A stretch of DNA of 64,000 nucleotides from Cerasicoccus frondis (GTDB lineage: Bacteria; Verrucomicrobiota; Verrucomicrobiia; Opitutales; Cerasicoccaceae), in NCBI GenBank assembly GCA_031296915.1, contig JAVDPC010000014.1, forward strand, positions 1-64,000, given 5' to 3'. Shown here in pieces: positions 24,714 to 36,003 of this stretch. The notes beneath the pieces are model-generated. The model was not told where the DNA came from and searched no databases. It saw only the letters and a program-made list of their open reading frames with translations. How positions within the stretch are numbered: position 1 is the stretch's first letter; the number at the start of each line of letters is the position of its first letter. The position numbers and the translations under genes were made by a program.

Positions 24714-25481
24714 CTACAGCGTAAATCCGCGGCCCAGGTAGTATTCGCGGCTTTTCTCGTCGTTGACGAGGAATTCGCTCGTGCCTTCGGAGAGGACTTT
24801 GCCTTGGTGGATCAAATACGCGCGGTCGACTATCTTCAGCGTTTCTCGGACGTTGTGGTCTGTGATGAGGATGCCGATGTTTTTACTTCTCAGGCCGAGA
24901 ATGATGTCCTGCACTTCATCGACGCTCTTCGGGTCAACGCCGCTGAACGGCTCATCCAGCAGCATGAAGCGAGGGCGCGCGACCATGGCGCGGGTGATTT
25001 CCAGGCGTCGACGCTCCCCCCCACTGAGGGTGTAGGCCTTCTGCTTGATCAGGTGATCGAGACCGAGCTCCTCCAGGTGCATCATGACGAAATCATGCCG
25101 TTCCTTGCGGGGGACGTCCAGTGTCTGCACGATCGCCATGATGTTGTCATAGACGGTCAGCTTGCGGAACACGCTCGCCTCTTGCGGCAAGTAACCGAGG
25201 CCCAGGCGGGCGCGGCGGTACATGGGCAGTTTGGTGATGTCCTGATCGTTGAGAAACACCTGGCCTCGTGTGGCCGGCACGAGACCTACGATCATGTAGA
25301 AAGTTGTGGTTTTGCCAGCGCCGTTGGGGCCGAGCAGGCCGACGACTTCGCCTGAGTTGACGTTTAAGTCGACGCCGCACACGACTTCGCGCTTCCCGTA
25401 AACCTTGACCAGGCCCTTGGTGTGGATGGTCGTCCGTTCCTCGGTTGCGGCGACGGTGGTCGTTGGTTCTGCTTCCTCCAT
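24714..25481 (-). CDS. lptB: LPS export ABC ATPase LptB
   Basis: This is the ATPase of the LptB2FG exporter, which extracts lipopolysaccharide from the inner membrane. It has 255 residues. A short N-terminal extension precedes LVKVYGKREVVCGVDLNV, Walker A LLGPNGAGKTTTFYMIVGLV and the LptB-characteristic YRRARLGLGYLPQEASVFRK. The signature is LSGGERRRLEITRAM, followed by Walker B FMLLDEPFSGVDP and LITDHNVRETLKIVDRAYLI. The C-terminal EYYLGRGFTL is typical. It overlaps the lptA stop and forms an lptC-lptA-lptB operon. Confidence 0.97.
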   Translation of the reverse strand: MEEAEPTTTVAATEERTTIHTKGLVKVYGKREVVCGVDLNVNSGEVVGLLGPNGAGKTTTFYMIVGLVPATRGQVFLNDQDITKLPMYRRARLGLGYLPQEASVFRKLTVYDNIMAIVQTLDVPRKERHDFVMMHLEELGLDHLIKQKAYTLSGGERRRLEITRAMVARPRFMLLDEPFSGVDPKSVDEVQDIILGLRSKNIGILITDHNVRETLKIVDRAYLIHQGKVLSEGTSEFLVNDEKSREYYLGRGFTL

Positions 25482-26062
25482 TACTGGCCTTCCTTGTCGT
25501 CTGTGCCGAACTTGGATTCGGGGTCTTCGTAGCCGAGGTCCTTGAAGCCGGGTAATTGCACGCGGGTGCGGCCACTGTCGCCCGTGGCGTTGGGGTCGCT
25601 GAGGACCTCGACTTTGCGTTCGCCTTTATGGAGAACCATTTTCCAACCGGTCACGACGCCGCGGCTGTCTTCCACGCGTGGGCCTTCGGAAAGGATCACT
25701 TTGTCTTCGTTGGGCCGGATTTCAGCCCGGCCTCCGGTGGCTTTTCGTCCGGATTGCTCAATGATGACGTTGCCTATCATGATGATCGACTGGATGGCGC
25801 CCATTTCACCCACGGTCTTTTCCGGTGAGCCCGAGCGCGCGGCGACGACTTCCATTTCGTCGCAGGTGGCCAGCAGGTTGGTGCCGGTGATCTTGACGTT
25901 TCCGGTGAAGAAAAAGCGGTTTTCGCTGTCCCCGCCGACCAACTCCAGGTTGTCGCTGGTGATGACGGTGTTTTGCTCGATGATTTCGGCGGTGGGCTGC
26001 TGCGCATGAGCGCTGGCGGCCAGAAGCGCGACCAAGATGAGGATTCGGGTCAAAATGTTCAT
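25481..26062 (-). CDS. lptA: LptA/OstA-like periplasmic LPS transport protein
   Basis: The 193-residue protein has a signal peptide (MNILTRILILVALLAASAHA). The OstA/LptA beta-jellyroll repeats show as VITSDNLELVGGDSENRFFF, GNVKITGTNLLATCDEMEVV and GRAEIRPNEDKVILSEGPRV. It should form the periplasmic bridge that carries LPS to the outer membrane. The sequence is more divergent than the E. coli type, but the operon position between lptC-like and lptB genes supports it. It ends in an acidic tail. Start ATG at 26062 overlaps the lptC stop by 4 bp. Confidence 0.88.
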   Translation of the reverse strand: MNILTRILILVALLAASAHAQQPTAEIIEQNTVITSDNLELVGGDSENRFFFTGNVKITGTNLLATCDEMEVVAARSGSPEKTVGEMGAIQSIIMIGNVIIEQSGRKATGGRAEIRPNEDKVILSEGPRVEDSRGVVTGWKMVLHKGERKVEVLSDPNATGDSGRTRVQLPGFKDLGYEDPESKFGTDDKEGQ

Positions 26063-26496
26063 TCTAAAATACTTCCGATGGCTTGCTTGAACGTGACGCG
26101 GGCTTCTTCGCCGATGAGGATGGTGCGCTTGTCGTTAAGCCACTGCCAGTCGCGGCCGACGATGGCGAAGCTCTCATCACTGGCTTCGAGGAAGAGGTAG
26201 CCAGGGCCGGCGGCGCGATTTTCCTCGGGATAAATGCGCGCCTTGGGGCTTTCGATGGTTAAGTCGGGCTTGGTGGGCTCACCGGGGGGGAAGGTGCGGA
26301 GGATCATGCGCTCCACGTCGATTTCGCCGCTCTCATTATAAATGCCTTTATCGCCGCGCAAGTCCCAGATGCGGTTGCCGTCTTCACCGAAGATGGGCAG
26401 GCGAAAATTCTCAATCGGCGCTCCGATCTGGGTGCGCGCGGCCTGGCCCCCCAGTGCGAGGGGCAGCAAAAGCAAGATGAGCCAAGAATGCTTCAC
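26059..26496 (-). CDS. lptC: LptC-like LPS transport protein
   Basis: From the GTG at 26496 the protein has 145 residues. A hydrophobic N-terminal anchor (LILLLLPLALGGQA) is followed by a domain with the LptC-style pattern: PIENFRLPIFGEDGNRIWDL, GDKGIYNESGEIDVERMILR and LTIESPKARIYPEENRA. LptC hands LPS from LptB2FG to LptA. Identity is weak by eye; the call leans on the domain pattern plus its place ahead of lptA. A TTG at 26544 is an alternative start, adding 16 residues before the anchor. Confidence 0.75.
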   Translation of the reverse strand: MKHSWLILLLLPLALGGQAARTQIGAPIENFRLPIFGEDGNRIWDLRGDKGIYNESGEIDVERMILRTFPPGEPTKPDLTIESPKARIYPEENRAAGPGYLFLEASDESFAIVGRDWQWLNDKRTILIGEEARVTFKQAIGSILE

Positions 26497-26578
26497 GGAT
26501 TGATTAAAGTGACGAACGCGCCCCTGGGTCGAGTGAGAAATCAACCCGCGCTAATTGTTCATTTCTTTAGGATGGGGC

Positions 26579-27703
26579 TTATAGGTCGTGATTGGTGTGT
26601 GTGCGTTGTAGGGCTGATGCAGCGTAGTAGCCTATTAGTATGACCGCATAGGCACCTGCAATGGGAGCTGTGACCGTGAAAGGGAGCTGGTTGAAGGCAA
26701 TTGCGGTCAAGATGACGCTAACCAGTGAAAGAAAGGGTATGGTTAGGTAGAGTATTGGGTTGGGTAGCACTCGAAATGGTTTGAGCCAGGTTGCCAGTCC
26801 CAAGGCAATCTGGTTCTTTTTCTCTGCTGCGAGCAGGGCAAGCGATTCGGACACATAGTAAGTGGGCAGCATAATGAGCGAGAGCAGGCCAATGAACGTT
26901 GCCAGCTTCTCATTCCGATAAGCTGTGATAGCGAGGATGGCGCCCAGGAAGATCATGGATTTGGGCTGGAATCGCTTGCGAAATATGCTGATTGCGATCA
27001 ACCCCGGCATGTGAAAGTTGAGGAGCCAGCGCTTGCGCACGAGAAAGCCCAAGCGGATAATCCTGATGATTCGGGCTTCACTTGGCGCCAGTCTGAGTGC
27101 TTCTTTTAAGGTATTTACGCCTTTGGAGGAGTCTGGCGATTTACGTAGATAGTAGATGCCCAGCTTGTAGTGAAACAGCCAACTGTTCGGTTCTTTGCTC
27201 AGACCTTCCTTTATGGCTTTTAGCTCCGATGGCAAGGGGGTTTCGGCCGACATACTGGCGATTATGGAGGACTCCAGTAAGTTTACCTTGGCGCTATCTG
27301 GTTCCAGCGTCTTTGCCTGTGTTACGGCGTGTCGGGCTTCTCGCGTTTGACCACAGTATAACTTGGCCCACCCGAGGCCGAGCCATGCATTTAGATTTTT
27401 GGGATTAATGGCTATCGCTTTATGCGCAGTTTCGATTGCTGTAGCGTATTGCTTCAGCGCCAGAAGCGTTTGGACGAGTAGGGCGAGGATGTCATCATCG
27501 TTAGGCCGAAGCGTTAAGGCGCTTTCATAGTGATTTTTCGCAGTGATGAAATCTTTTTTATAGAAATGGGCTAAGCCCATCAGGGTGAGGGCTCTTGGGT
27601 TATTCGGCTCTTGGCTCAGAACATTGGAAATCAATTCAATGGCATAGTCATACCGCTCGATTTGTATCAGCTCTAGGGCCTGCTCTAGCTTCTGCTCCTG
27701 CAT
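26579..27703 (-). CDS. TPR protein with C-terminal membrane domain
   Basis: The protein has 374 residues. About residues 1-215 are TPR units (for example YDYAIELISNVLSQEPNNPR, NHYESALTLRPNDDDILALL, AIETAHKAIAINPKNLNAWL). About 235-365 contain four to five hydrophobic segments (SMIFLGAILAITAY, TFIGLLSLIMLPTYYV, ILYLTIPFLSLVSVILTAIA, PIAGAYAVILIGYYAASAL). The soluble domain is therefore cytoplasmic or periplasmic and tethered by a helical bundle. Function unknown. Adjacent to folC (13 bp) on the same strand, so possibly co-transcribed. Confidence 0.75.
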   Translation of the reverse strand: MQEQKLEQALELIQIERYDYAIELISNVLSQEPNNPRALTLMGLAHFYKKDFITAKNHYESALTLRPNDDDILALLVQTLLALKQYATAIETAHKAIAINPKNLNAWLGLGWAKLYCGQTREARHAVTQAKTLEPDSAKVNLLESSIIASMSAETPLPSELKAIKEGLSKEPNSWLFHYKLGIYYLRKSPDSSKGVNTLKEALRLAPSEARIIRIIRLGFLVRKRWLLNFHMPGLIAISIFRKRFQPKSMIFLGAILAITAYRNEKLATFIGLLSLIMLPTYYVSESLALLAAEKKNQIALGLATWLKPFRVLPNPILYLTIPFLSLVSVILTAIAFNQLPFTVTAPIAGAYAVILIGYYAASALQRTHTNHDL

Positions 27704-27716
27704 GATCTGACAGGAG

Positions 27717-29015
27717 TTAGAGCTTATCCTGTAACTCAGCCTCGCTGGATTGTTCCTCCAGGCGGGTCAAAACTTCGCCCAACAGGTAGATGGAGCCGGT
27801 GACGACGATGACGTCGCCTTCGCCGCCTGCGTGGCAGGTTCCCGGTTCGGGGAACAGTGCTTCGACGCTCGCGTCGTGCAGGCCGCCGGTGAATTTCCCC
27901 ACCGTGAAGGCGCGTAGCTGACCATGGCTGCAAGCGCGCGGTTGATTGGGAACGAGCAGCCAAATGTCCTGTGCGCGCTCGGTGACGACATCCATCAGCG
28001 CCCGGGCGCGGGTTTCGCCCAGTGTGCCGCAGAGGATGACTGGCTTGCGGCCTGTTTCGGCAATGAGGCGGTCCAAATTCTTTTCCAAGGCGGTGCAGCC
28101 TTCAGGATTGTGCGTGGCGTCGAGGATGAGCGTTCGGCCGTCGTGGAGCGAAATTTTCTGCCAGCGTCCGGCCCAGTCGACTTGCTGCAGGGCTTCGAAG
28201 GCGACCTTTTCGGGGACCGCGAGATCGGCTCCGGCATGGCACATGGCGAGCATGGCGATGCCGGCGTTGACGCGTTGGTGGTCGCCAGTGAGGTTCGTTT
28301 GGGGGTAGTTGTCGATGTCCTCCTCGAATACGTCCGTGACCTTGGTGATGCAGCAGCGGCGCTTGGCGGCGGTGGCCTGGATCGCCTTTTCCGCTTCTTC
28401 CGGCATTTGGCCGAGGACGACATTGACGCCGGGTTTCAGGATGCCCGCTTTTTCAGTGGCGATCTTGGCCAGCGTGTCGCCCAGTTGCTCTTGGTGGTCG
28501 AGGCTGACGGAGGTGATCACGCTCACGCGTGGGACGATGATATTGGTGGAGTCCAGCCGCCCGCCAAGGCCGGTTTCGATGATGGCCACGCCAACCTGCT
28601 CCTCGGCAAAGTGCAGGAACGCCATGGCTGTCATGAACTCAAAAAACGTCGGATGGGCCTCGGGGTCATACACCGCCAGGCTTTCCGCAGTTTGGCGCAG
28701 GCGCTCGGTGTAGACGATGATTTGGTCGTTGGTTAGCGGCTGCCGGTTGACTTGGACGCGTTCGCCGAGACGGATCAGGTGGGGGGAGGTGAAGAGCCCG
28801 GTTTTATAGCCCGCCGCACGATACATGGCTTCGAGCATGGCGCAGGTGGAGCCTTTGCCGTTGGTGCCAGCCACGTGAATGATGGGAAAATGTTGGTCAG
28901 GTCGGCCCAGTGCGTGGTTAAAGGCCTGCATGCGCTCCACGCCCAGTTTCGCCCCGCGGTTGCGCAGCGAATAAAGGTAATCCTGGGTTTCGGCGTAGCT
29001 TGGCATAAAGCGCAT
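27717..29015 (-). CDS. folC: Folylpolyglutamate synthase / dihydrofolate synthase
   Basis: A Mur-ligase-family enzyme that adds glutamate to folates. The 432-residue protein has the folate-ligase P-loop FPIIHVAGTNGKGSTCAMLE, then TGLFTSPHLIRLGERVQVNR, TFFEFMTAMAFLHFAEEQVG, IIETGLGGRLDSTNIIVPRV and SVSLDHQEQLGDTLAKIATE. The C-terminal domain has LILDATHNPEGCTALEKNLD. All match FolC. Cytoplasmic. Start ATG at 29015 gives the typical opening (YAETQDYLYSL). Confidence 0.96.
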   Translation of the reverse strand: MRFMPSYAETQDYLYSLRNRGAKLGVERMQAFNHALGRPDQHFPIIHVAGTNGKGSTCAMLEAMYRAAGYKTGLFTSPHLIRLGERVQVNRQPLTNDQIIVYTERLRQTAESLAVYDPEAHPTFFEFMTAMAFLHFAEEQVGVAIIETGLGGRLDSTNIIVPRVSVITSVSLDHQEQLGDTLAKIATEKAGILKPGVNVVLGQMPEEAEKAIQATAAKRRCCITKVTDVFEEDIDNYPQTNLTGDHQRVNAGIAMLAMCHAGADLAVPEKVAFEALQQVDWAGRWQKISLHDGRTLILDATHNPEGCTALEKNLDRLIAETGRKPVILCGTLGETRARALMDVVTERAQDIWLLVPNQPRACSHGQLRAFTVGKFTGGLHDASVEALFPEPGTCHAGGEGDVIVVTGSIYLLGEVLTRLEEQSSEAELQDKL

Positions 29016-29123
29016 TTAGCAACGCTGAAGCTTATCGTGCGCGCAAGACTGGTTTTTAAGTTTACGGGATATCTAAGCAGAAACTTGCGTTGAGGAGCGA
29101 ATCAATGCAACACTGGGCGCTTC

Positions 29124-30098
29124 ATGAAACTTATTCCCCGCATTACCGCCCTTGCCTTGATGTTGCTGGCTGTCGCCAGCCTGAACGCCGAAGTCGAAAA
29201 AGTCAAAATCCTCGGCGTGGGCAATAGCTTTACCAATAACGCGAACAAATACCTGGCGAAGATCTATGACTCCGTCGATTCAGCAGATGCCGACATTGGC
29301 ACGGCCTTCATCGGCGGCTGCTCCCTGGATCGCCATGTAAAGCATGCCAAGGAGCACGAAGCTGACCCCAATACCGGCAACGAATACGAGTACCGCTTGG
29401 ATTGGGAAATGCAGGGTGAGAATCTTTCACTCAAGGAAATGCTCCTTGCTGAAGATTGGGATTACATCACCATCCAGCAGGTCAGCACCAAGAGCTACAA
29501 GGAGGAATCTTTCTATCCTTACACGGAAGAGCTCATCGACTACATTCGCCAATACCGCCCGGACGCAGAAATCGTGGTCCACGAAACCTGGTCGCACAGT
29601 GTCAATAGCTACCGCGCCAAGGACTGGAAGCTCGATCCGGACAAGATGTATGAAAAGCTGCACGCCAACTACGCCAAAATCGCCAACGAGCATGGCTTGC
29701 GCGTGATTCCAGTGGGAACCGCCTTTCAGAACGCCCGCGCGACCGAAATGTGGGATTACCAGGTCGATGATTTTGACTCGAAGAACCATGACCTGACCTA
29801 TCCGGAAGACAAGAACAGCCTGCCGGATACCTCCAAGTCTCTCAACAATGACTACTACTGGAAGAAGGGCAAAGACGGAAACTGGTTCGTGGTCAACGAT
29901 GGTTTCCACGCCAACACCGCTGGCGAATACCTCGGCGCGTTGGTCTGGTTTGAATTCTTCTCCGGGGTTGACGCCCGCACGGTTCCTTACAAGCCGGATT
30001 CCCTGACGGATGCGCAGGCTGCGTCCCTGCGTGACATCGCTCACGCCACCGTGGTCGCCGAAACCCAGGCTCAGCAAGCCGAAGCAGCGGCAATGTAA
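29124..30098 (+). CDS. Exported SGNH-like protein (DUF4886 type)
   Basis: The 324-residue protein has a signal peptide (residues 1-22). The mature part begins KILGVGNSFTNNANKYL, with GNSFT as the nucleophile block, then AFIGGCSLDRHV, DYITIQQVSTKS and a late VNDGFHANTAGEYLGALVWF histidine block. This order matches DUF4886 / SGNH-fold proteins often found near carbohydrate genes. An esterase activity on a glycan is plausible but not shown. Monocistronic, followed by a strong terminator. Confidence 0.82.
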   Translation: MKLIPRITALALMLLAVASLNAEVEKVKILGVGNSFTNNANKYLAKIYDSVDSADADIGTAFIGGCSLDRHVKHAKEHEADPNTGNEYEYRLDWEMQGENLSLKEMLLAEDWDYITIQQVSTKSYKEESFYPYTEELIDYIRQYRPDAEIVVHETWSHSVNSYRAKDWKLDPDKMYEKLHANYAKIANEHGLRVIPVGTAFQNARATEMWDYQVDDFDSKNHDLTYPEDKNSLPDTSKSLNNDYYWKKGKDGNWFVVNDGFHANTAGEYLGALVWFEFFSGVDARTVPYKPDSLTDAQAASLRDIAHATVVAETQAQQAEAAAM

Positions 30099-30121
30099 GC
30101 CTCCAACATTTATTTCAGCAA

Positions 30122-30152
30122 AAAGCGCCCTTTTTACGGGGCGCTTTTTTTT
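30122..30152 (+). terminator. Intrinsic terminator
   Basis: The stem AAAGCGCCC/GGGCGCTTT is followed by eight T; it lies 24 bp after the stop of the DUF4886 gene. The A-rich left flank means it could also serve the converging gene at 30198. Confidence 0.85.
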
Positions 30153-30197
30153 GGCGATAAAGGCTCGTCACTTTCACCGCATTTCAGTGATCAATGA

Positions 30198-30908
30198 TTA
30201 ACTCTTCTTGGCGCGCTCGATATTGCTTTTGATCGCATTAATATCGCTGGTGGGGCTGCCGACTGGGCGCCCGTTCCTGTCGTAAACGCGAACATTGGGG
30301 ACTGAGCGGATGCTGAATTGCTTCGTAATGGGCGTGCCCCAGTTGACGATGTCGATCTTGCGCAGAGCAACGCTAGGATCGTTTTTGACGATGTTCATCA
30401 AATGAGGACTGATCTTCCGGCAGGGGCCGCACCAGTCTGCGTAAAAGTCGACGATGGTTACTTTGCCGCTGGCAAGCACGGTATTGAGTTCCACTCGCTG
30501 GCCTTTGCCGCGAATATCTTTGTAGTCTCCTTTGTCATCCTTGGCCTTCTCCTTGTTTTTCTGTGCAACAATGGCTTCGATTTCGTCCTTGGAGCGCCAC
30601 TCGCCATCGTAGTGCTGCAGGCCCTTGGCCTCCTGCTGTTTGATGAACTCGAGGTTCCCCTTGCCCGTGGCCTGTTTTTCTTCGAAGTCTTTGTCGATGG
30701 AGTAGACGACCCCGTTGCGCAGCTTGATGTTGGCGCCGTTGTAGGTCATGATTTCCTTGTTGCCTAGCTTGGTCGAGCCGGTGGGCTCACCGAGCTGCTG
30801 GACGACTTGCTCGCGCGTGTAGCCGCGTTCGATTTCTGCTTGCAGCGTTAGGGCGCTCATGAAGGCAATGAGCGCGAAAAGGAAGGATGAGCGGAAGCTG
30901 TAAGTCAT
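30198..30908 (-). CDS. Exported thioredoxin-domain protein with SmpA/BamE-like N-terminal part
   Basis: From the ATG at 30908 the protein has 236 residues with a signal peptide (SSFLFALIAFMSALTLQA). Residues about 25-70 (RGYTREQVVQQLGEPTGSTK ... NGVVYSIDKDF) resemble the small SmpA/OmlA fold that senses or binds envelope partners. A charged linker follows, then a thioredoxin domain with TIVDFYADWCGPCRKISPHL (WCGPC) and SIRSVPNVRVYDRNG (cis-Pro as VPN). A periplasmic disulfide reductase or exchanger role is likely. A TTG at 30968 would add a non-hydrophobic prefix and is less likely. Confidence 0.82.
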   Translation of the reverse strand: MTYSFRSSFLFALIAFMSALTLQAEIERGYTREQVVQQLGEPTGSTKLGNKEIMTYNGANIKLRNGVVYSIDKDFEEKQATGKGNLEFIKQQEAKGLQHYDGEWRSKDEIEAIVAQKNKEKAKDDKGDYKDIRGKGQRVELNTVLASGKVTIVDFYADWCGPCRKISPHLMNIVKNDPSVALRKIDIVNWGTPITKQFSIRSVPNVRVYDRNGRPVGSPTSDINAIKSNIERAKKS

Positions 30909-31077
30909 GATACTGAAAAATATGTTGTGGTGCTGGCGAAGTTTTGCGCAGGGCTGAGTCTCAGTCAATAATAGAAGCTCTTGAATTGGCGTAGACTGTG
31001 GGCAGTCGCTATTCTTAAATATTTGTCACTTGAGTTTTTGACCTTGGCGAATTCCAGGTGCTGGATAACATGGCGCT

Positions 31078-31908
31078 ATGTCTCCATCTAATTCGATTGC
31101 TGTGTTCGCCACGACAATGCTCGCTGCATCGGCGCAGGCATACATAGGCGTGGTCGATAGCTTGCCGATTACATCGGGCTATGGAGTGAACACGGGGGAG
31201 ACTGCGACTTTCGCCACCGGTTACTCGATTTCTGAGACGGGCAACGATAATCTGCTGGTCGTCTTTTACAGCGCTTACACCGACAGCACCTCTGCGGACC
31301 CTGCAGCGTCCAGCGTCACCTTTGGCGGCGTCACTCTGACTCAGGCGCGACAGGTCGCCTTGGAACAGCCTGGCGCCGGTTACAACGTCACGGGCATCTT
31401 TTATTTAACGGAAGATGACTTCGCGAGCGTTAGTGGATCGGACTTGGTCTTTAGTCGCAGTTCCGGCTCCAATCCGGGTGATGATGGCGCTCATTACAGC
31501 ATTATGTTGCTGTCCGGCGTCGACCAAAGCGCGCCCATTGGCCAGTCGGACTACTCGACGACCACCACCAACAACACAGCGCTTTCGGTGGAGCTTTCCT
31601 CACTCGAACCGAATAGCGTGGTCCTGTCATCGTTTTCCGCAACGCCAGACGGTACTTTCGGCAGCGACGTGAATCTGGATTCGAATCTGGCGGGCGCCTT
31701 GTCGGATGGTTCGCTGACCTCGCTTTTCGCCCTGACCAATGTGGACGAATCCACTGAAACCATGGGCGCAACATTTTCCTCCTCGGAATCTTCCGGCCGC
31801 AGCGCGATGCTCTCAGTCGAAGTTCTCGCTGCCGTTCCTGAGCCGGAGACCTACGCCCTGATGCTGGGCTTGGCCTCGTTGGGATTGCTGCTCATGCGTC
31901 GCCGCTAA
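31078..31908 (+). CDS. PEP-CTERM sorted exported protein
   Basis: The 276-residue protein has an N-terminal signal (about residues 5-20) and a classical C-terminal PEP-CTERM tripartite tail: VPEPETYAL, a hydrophobic helix (MLGLASLGLLLM), then RRR. Such proteins are sorted by exosortase to the cell surface or exopolysaccharide matrix. The body is Ser/Thr/Asp-rich with beta character and no known catalytic domain. Exosortase is not in this window. Confidence 0.88.
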   Translation: MSPSNSIAVFATTMLAASAQAYIGVVDSLPITSGYGVNTGETATFATGYSISETGNDNLLVVFYSAYTDSTSADPAASSVTFGGVTLTQARQVALEQPGAGYNVTGIFYLTEDDFASVSGSDLVFSRSSGSNPGDDGAHYSIMLLSGVDQSAPIGQSDYSTTTTNNTALSVELSSLEPNSVVLSSFSATPDGTFGSDVNLDSNLAGALSDGSLTSLFALTNVDESTETMGATFSSSESSGRSAMLSVEVLAAVPEPETYALMLGLASLGLLLMRRR

Positions 31909-31930
31909 CCGGACCCATATTACATTTTGA

Positions 31931-31960
31931 AAAGGCCGCCCCGCAATGAGGTGGCCTTAG
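31931..31960 (+). terminator. Hairpin terminator after PEP-CTERM gene
   Basis: The stem AAGGCC...GGCCTT encloses GCCCCGCAATGAGGT. The same wording recurs in the terminator at 33482, as if duplicated. The following T-run is short. Confidence 0.6.
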
Positions 31961-32051
31961 TTTAAAACTAACTACGTTGTGTATTCGACCTTTTGTAAGT
32001 ATAAAATAAGACAAAAAGAAATATTCTATTCTTGAATTCTTATCGTGGTAA

Positions 32052-33455
32052 ATGTTTCATTGGAGAATGGTTAGTAAGCTAAATATTTCTTCTACAGTGT
32101 GGTCTCTATCTTGTGTTGCCACTGCTTTGAGTCCTCTATCCCTTAATGCTACGAGTGCACTGCTTGGGTCCCCCGATGCTCATGTCGAAGGAGTGCTTCG
32201 TATCGAAGATCCTACGGGGACAGGTGCTGACGGTGTTTCCATTTCATATGTCGAATACGATGCCGCTCCAAATCCTGACCAACCAGCGCAAGTCTATTTT
32301 AGCGTGAACCAAGCCCTCGCGGAATGGTTGTGGACCATGAATACGGATGGATCGGATATTACCCAGATGACCCTGGATGACACGAATACGCTCGAACTCT
32401 ACGACTCCAGTGGAAACGTTAAGATCCTTTTGGATCCAACCGTGCCGGAGATTTTGGTAGATGGGAAGCCTTTGGCAGTTGTGAATAGCAATGACACTGG
32501 ATTTTATCTTTCCAAGCCAATTGACCTTGATGATGACGGAACTGGCTTTCCTGCTGCAAATTCGTCTTTCAGTACTCAGCTACTCTGGTATGCACCCAAG
32601 GGAGCCTTTTATGCTGGCAGAAATTCGACCGATGTATGGGGGAGCTCGGGAATTGGTGCATTCTCTGTGACTTTTGGGCAGAACAACGATGCGAGTGGCT
32701 CACGGTCATTGGTTCATGGTTCTTATTCAACTGCCTCGGGTGAATCTTCCAGCGCGCATGGTGCTCATGCTACAGCATCGGGAGACTATTCTATGGCTCA
32801 TGGATATTATGCAGAAGCTACTGGAAATTATTCGTTTGCGTTTGGGCGTCGTATTGATAACACTGATACGCGTGTAATCGCGTCCGGCGGTAGTTCGTTT
32901 GCATTCGGTAATGGGGTGCAGACTTCAGGAGAATGGTCTGCTGTTTTGGGATATGGAACTGTTAATACTGGCGATAATGCATTTGCCGCTGGTCGTGACC
33001 ACAATGTCACTGGTAATAGCTCGGCAACATTTGGAGATGGGAATACTACGGTTGGTGCGCGCGCTTTTGTTGCTGGGCACGACAATGAGGCGTCTGGTGT
33101 TTCATCAGTAGCTTTTGGGGAGAGCGTTCATGCGCTTGGAGATTATTCAATGGCAGTTAATAAAAATACATATGCTAACGGGGACGTATCGACTGCGATG
33201 GGATCAAACACCACGGCTGAATCCTATGCCTCAGTAGCAATCGGTCGTTACAATGTGGGCAAAGACTCGACTGGTGGTTCGACAAATCCCACTGTGTGGG
33301 TTACGAAAGATCCGGTGTTCGAAGTTGGCGTTGGAACGAGTGAAGAGCCCAAAAATGCGATGACCATCTACAAGGATGGCTCTGCGGAATTTAATGGAAA
33401 TGTTACCCTGAGTCAGGCTCAGGGCGACATCAGCATGGGCGTGTTCGGTAACTAG
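32052..33455 (+). CDS. Surface protein with YadA-type head repeats, no anchor
   Basis: The 467-residue protein has a weak N-terminal signal-like segment. Residues about 205-385 are tandem 14-residue YadA/Hep_Hag head repeats of the form x-A-x-G-x-x-S-x-A-x-G (for example STASGESSSAHGAHATASGD, EATGNYSFAFGRR, HALGDYSMAVNK, TTAESYASVAIGRYN). Trimeric beta-roll assembly is expected. No stalk or C-terminal YadA membrane anchor follows; the end (MTIYKDGSAEFNGNVTLSQA) instead resembles tail-fibre or endosialidase-chaperone-associated proteins. Its codons are more AT-rich than its neighbours, suggesting acquisition. An ATG at 32067 is an alternative start. Confidence 0.75.
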   Translation: MFHWRMVSKLNISSTVWSLSCVATALSPLSLNATSALLGSPDAHVEGVLRIEDPTGTGADGVSISYVEYDAAPNPDQPAQVYFSVNQALAEWLWTMNTDGSDITQMTLDDTNTLELYDSSGNVKILLDPTVPEILVDGKPLAVVNSNDTGFYLSKPIDLDDDGTGFPAANSSFSTQLLWYAPKGAFYAGRNSTDVWGSSGIGAFSVTFGQNNDASGSRSLVHGSYSTASGESSSAHGAHATASGDYSMAHGYYAEATGNYSFAFGRRIDNTDTRVIASGGSSFAFGNGVQTSGEWSAVLGYGTVNTGDNAFAAGRDHNVTGNSSATFGDGNTTVGARAFVAGHDNEASGVSSVAFGESVHALGDYSMAVNKNTYANGDVSTAMGSNTTAESYASVAIGRYNVGKDSTGGSTNPTVWVTKDPVFEVGVGTSEEPKNAMTIYKDGSAEFNGNVTLSQAQGDISMGVFGN

Positions 33456-33481
33456 AATACTTTTCAGCATTCAACCCACCA

Positions 33482-33512
33482 AAAAGGCCGCCCCGCAATG
33501 GGACGGCCTTTT
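33482..33512 (+). terminator. Intrinsic terminator
   Basis: The stem AAAAGGCCG...CGGCCTTTT with GCAAT in the loop lies 26 bp after the YadA-like gene and faces the converging icd gene, so it can act in both directions. Confidence 0.8.
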
Positions 33513-33538
33513 GTTTTAAAGAACTTTCCTGGGCTTGC

Positions 33539-35782
<2,244 letters not shown>

Positions 35783-35857
35783 TTATTTAAGCCCGCCAGC
35801 TAAGAAACCCACACGCGCTAGGTCAACTCCCAAACCAGCGTTCCGCTGGACCGGTAG

Positions 35858-35876
35858 ATTTGCCCATTGGGCAAAT
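35858..35876. repeat. Mini-palindrome ATTTGCCC-ATT-GGGCAAAT
   Basis: A perfect 8-bp-arm hairpin with a 3-nt loop between the icd start and the next gene. Second of three copies of the ATTTGCxC-NNN-GxGCAAAT family. Confidence 0.8.
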
Positions 35877-36003
35877 GACGGCGGGGCAGGCGGCTATTCC
35901 AACTGTCCAAAGGTAGGGCGATGCTTTTAAGCGAGCCGCTGAAGTGGAGTGGGATTTACCTAAATATTGTTGAAACTGAAGATGTCGGATGTGAATATTA
36001 ATC

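Noticed and set aside
32690..33260. Repetitive DNA resembling tandem repeats
   Set aside because: Explained by the YadA head repeats at protein level; DNA repeats are degenerate.
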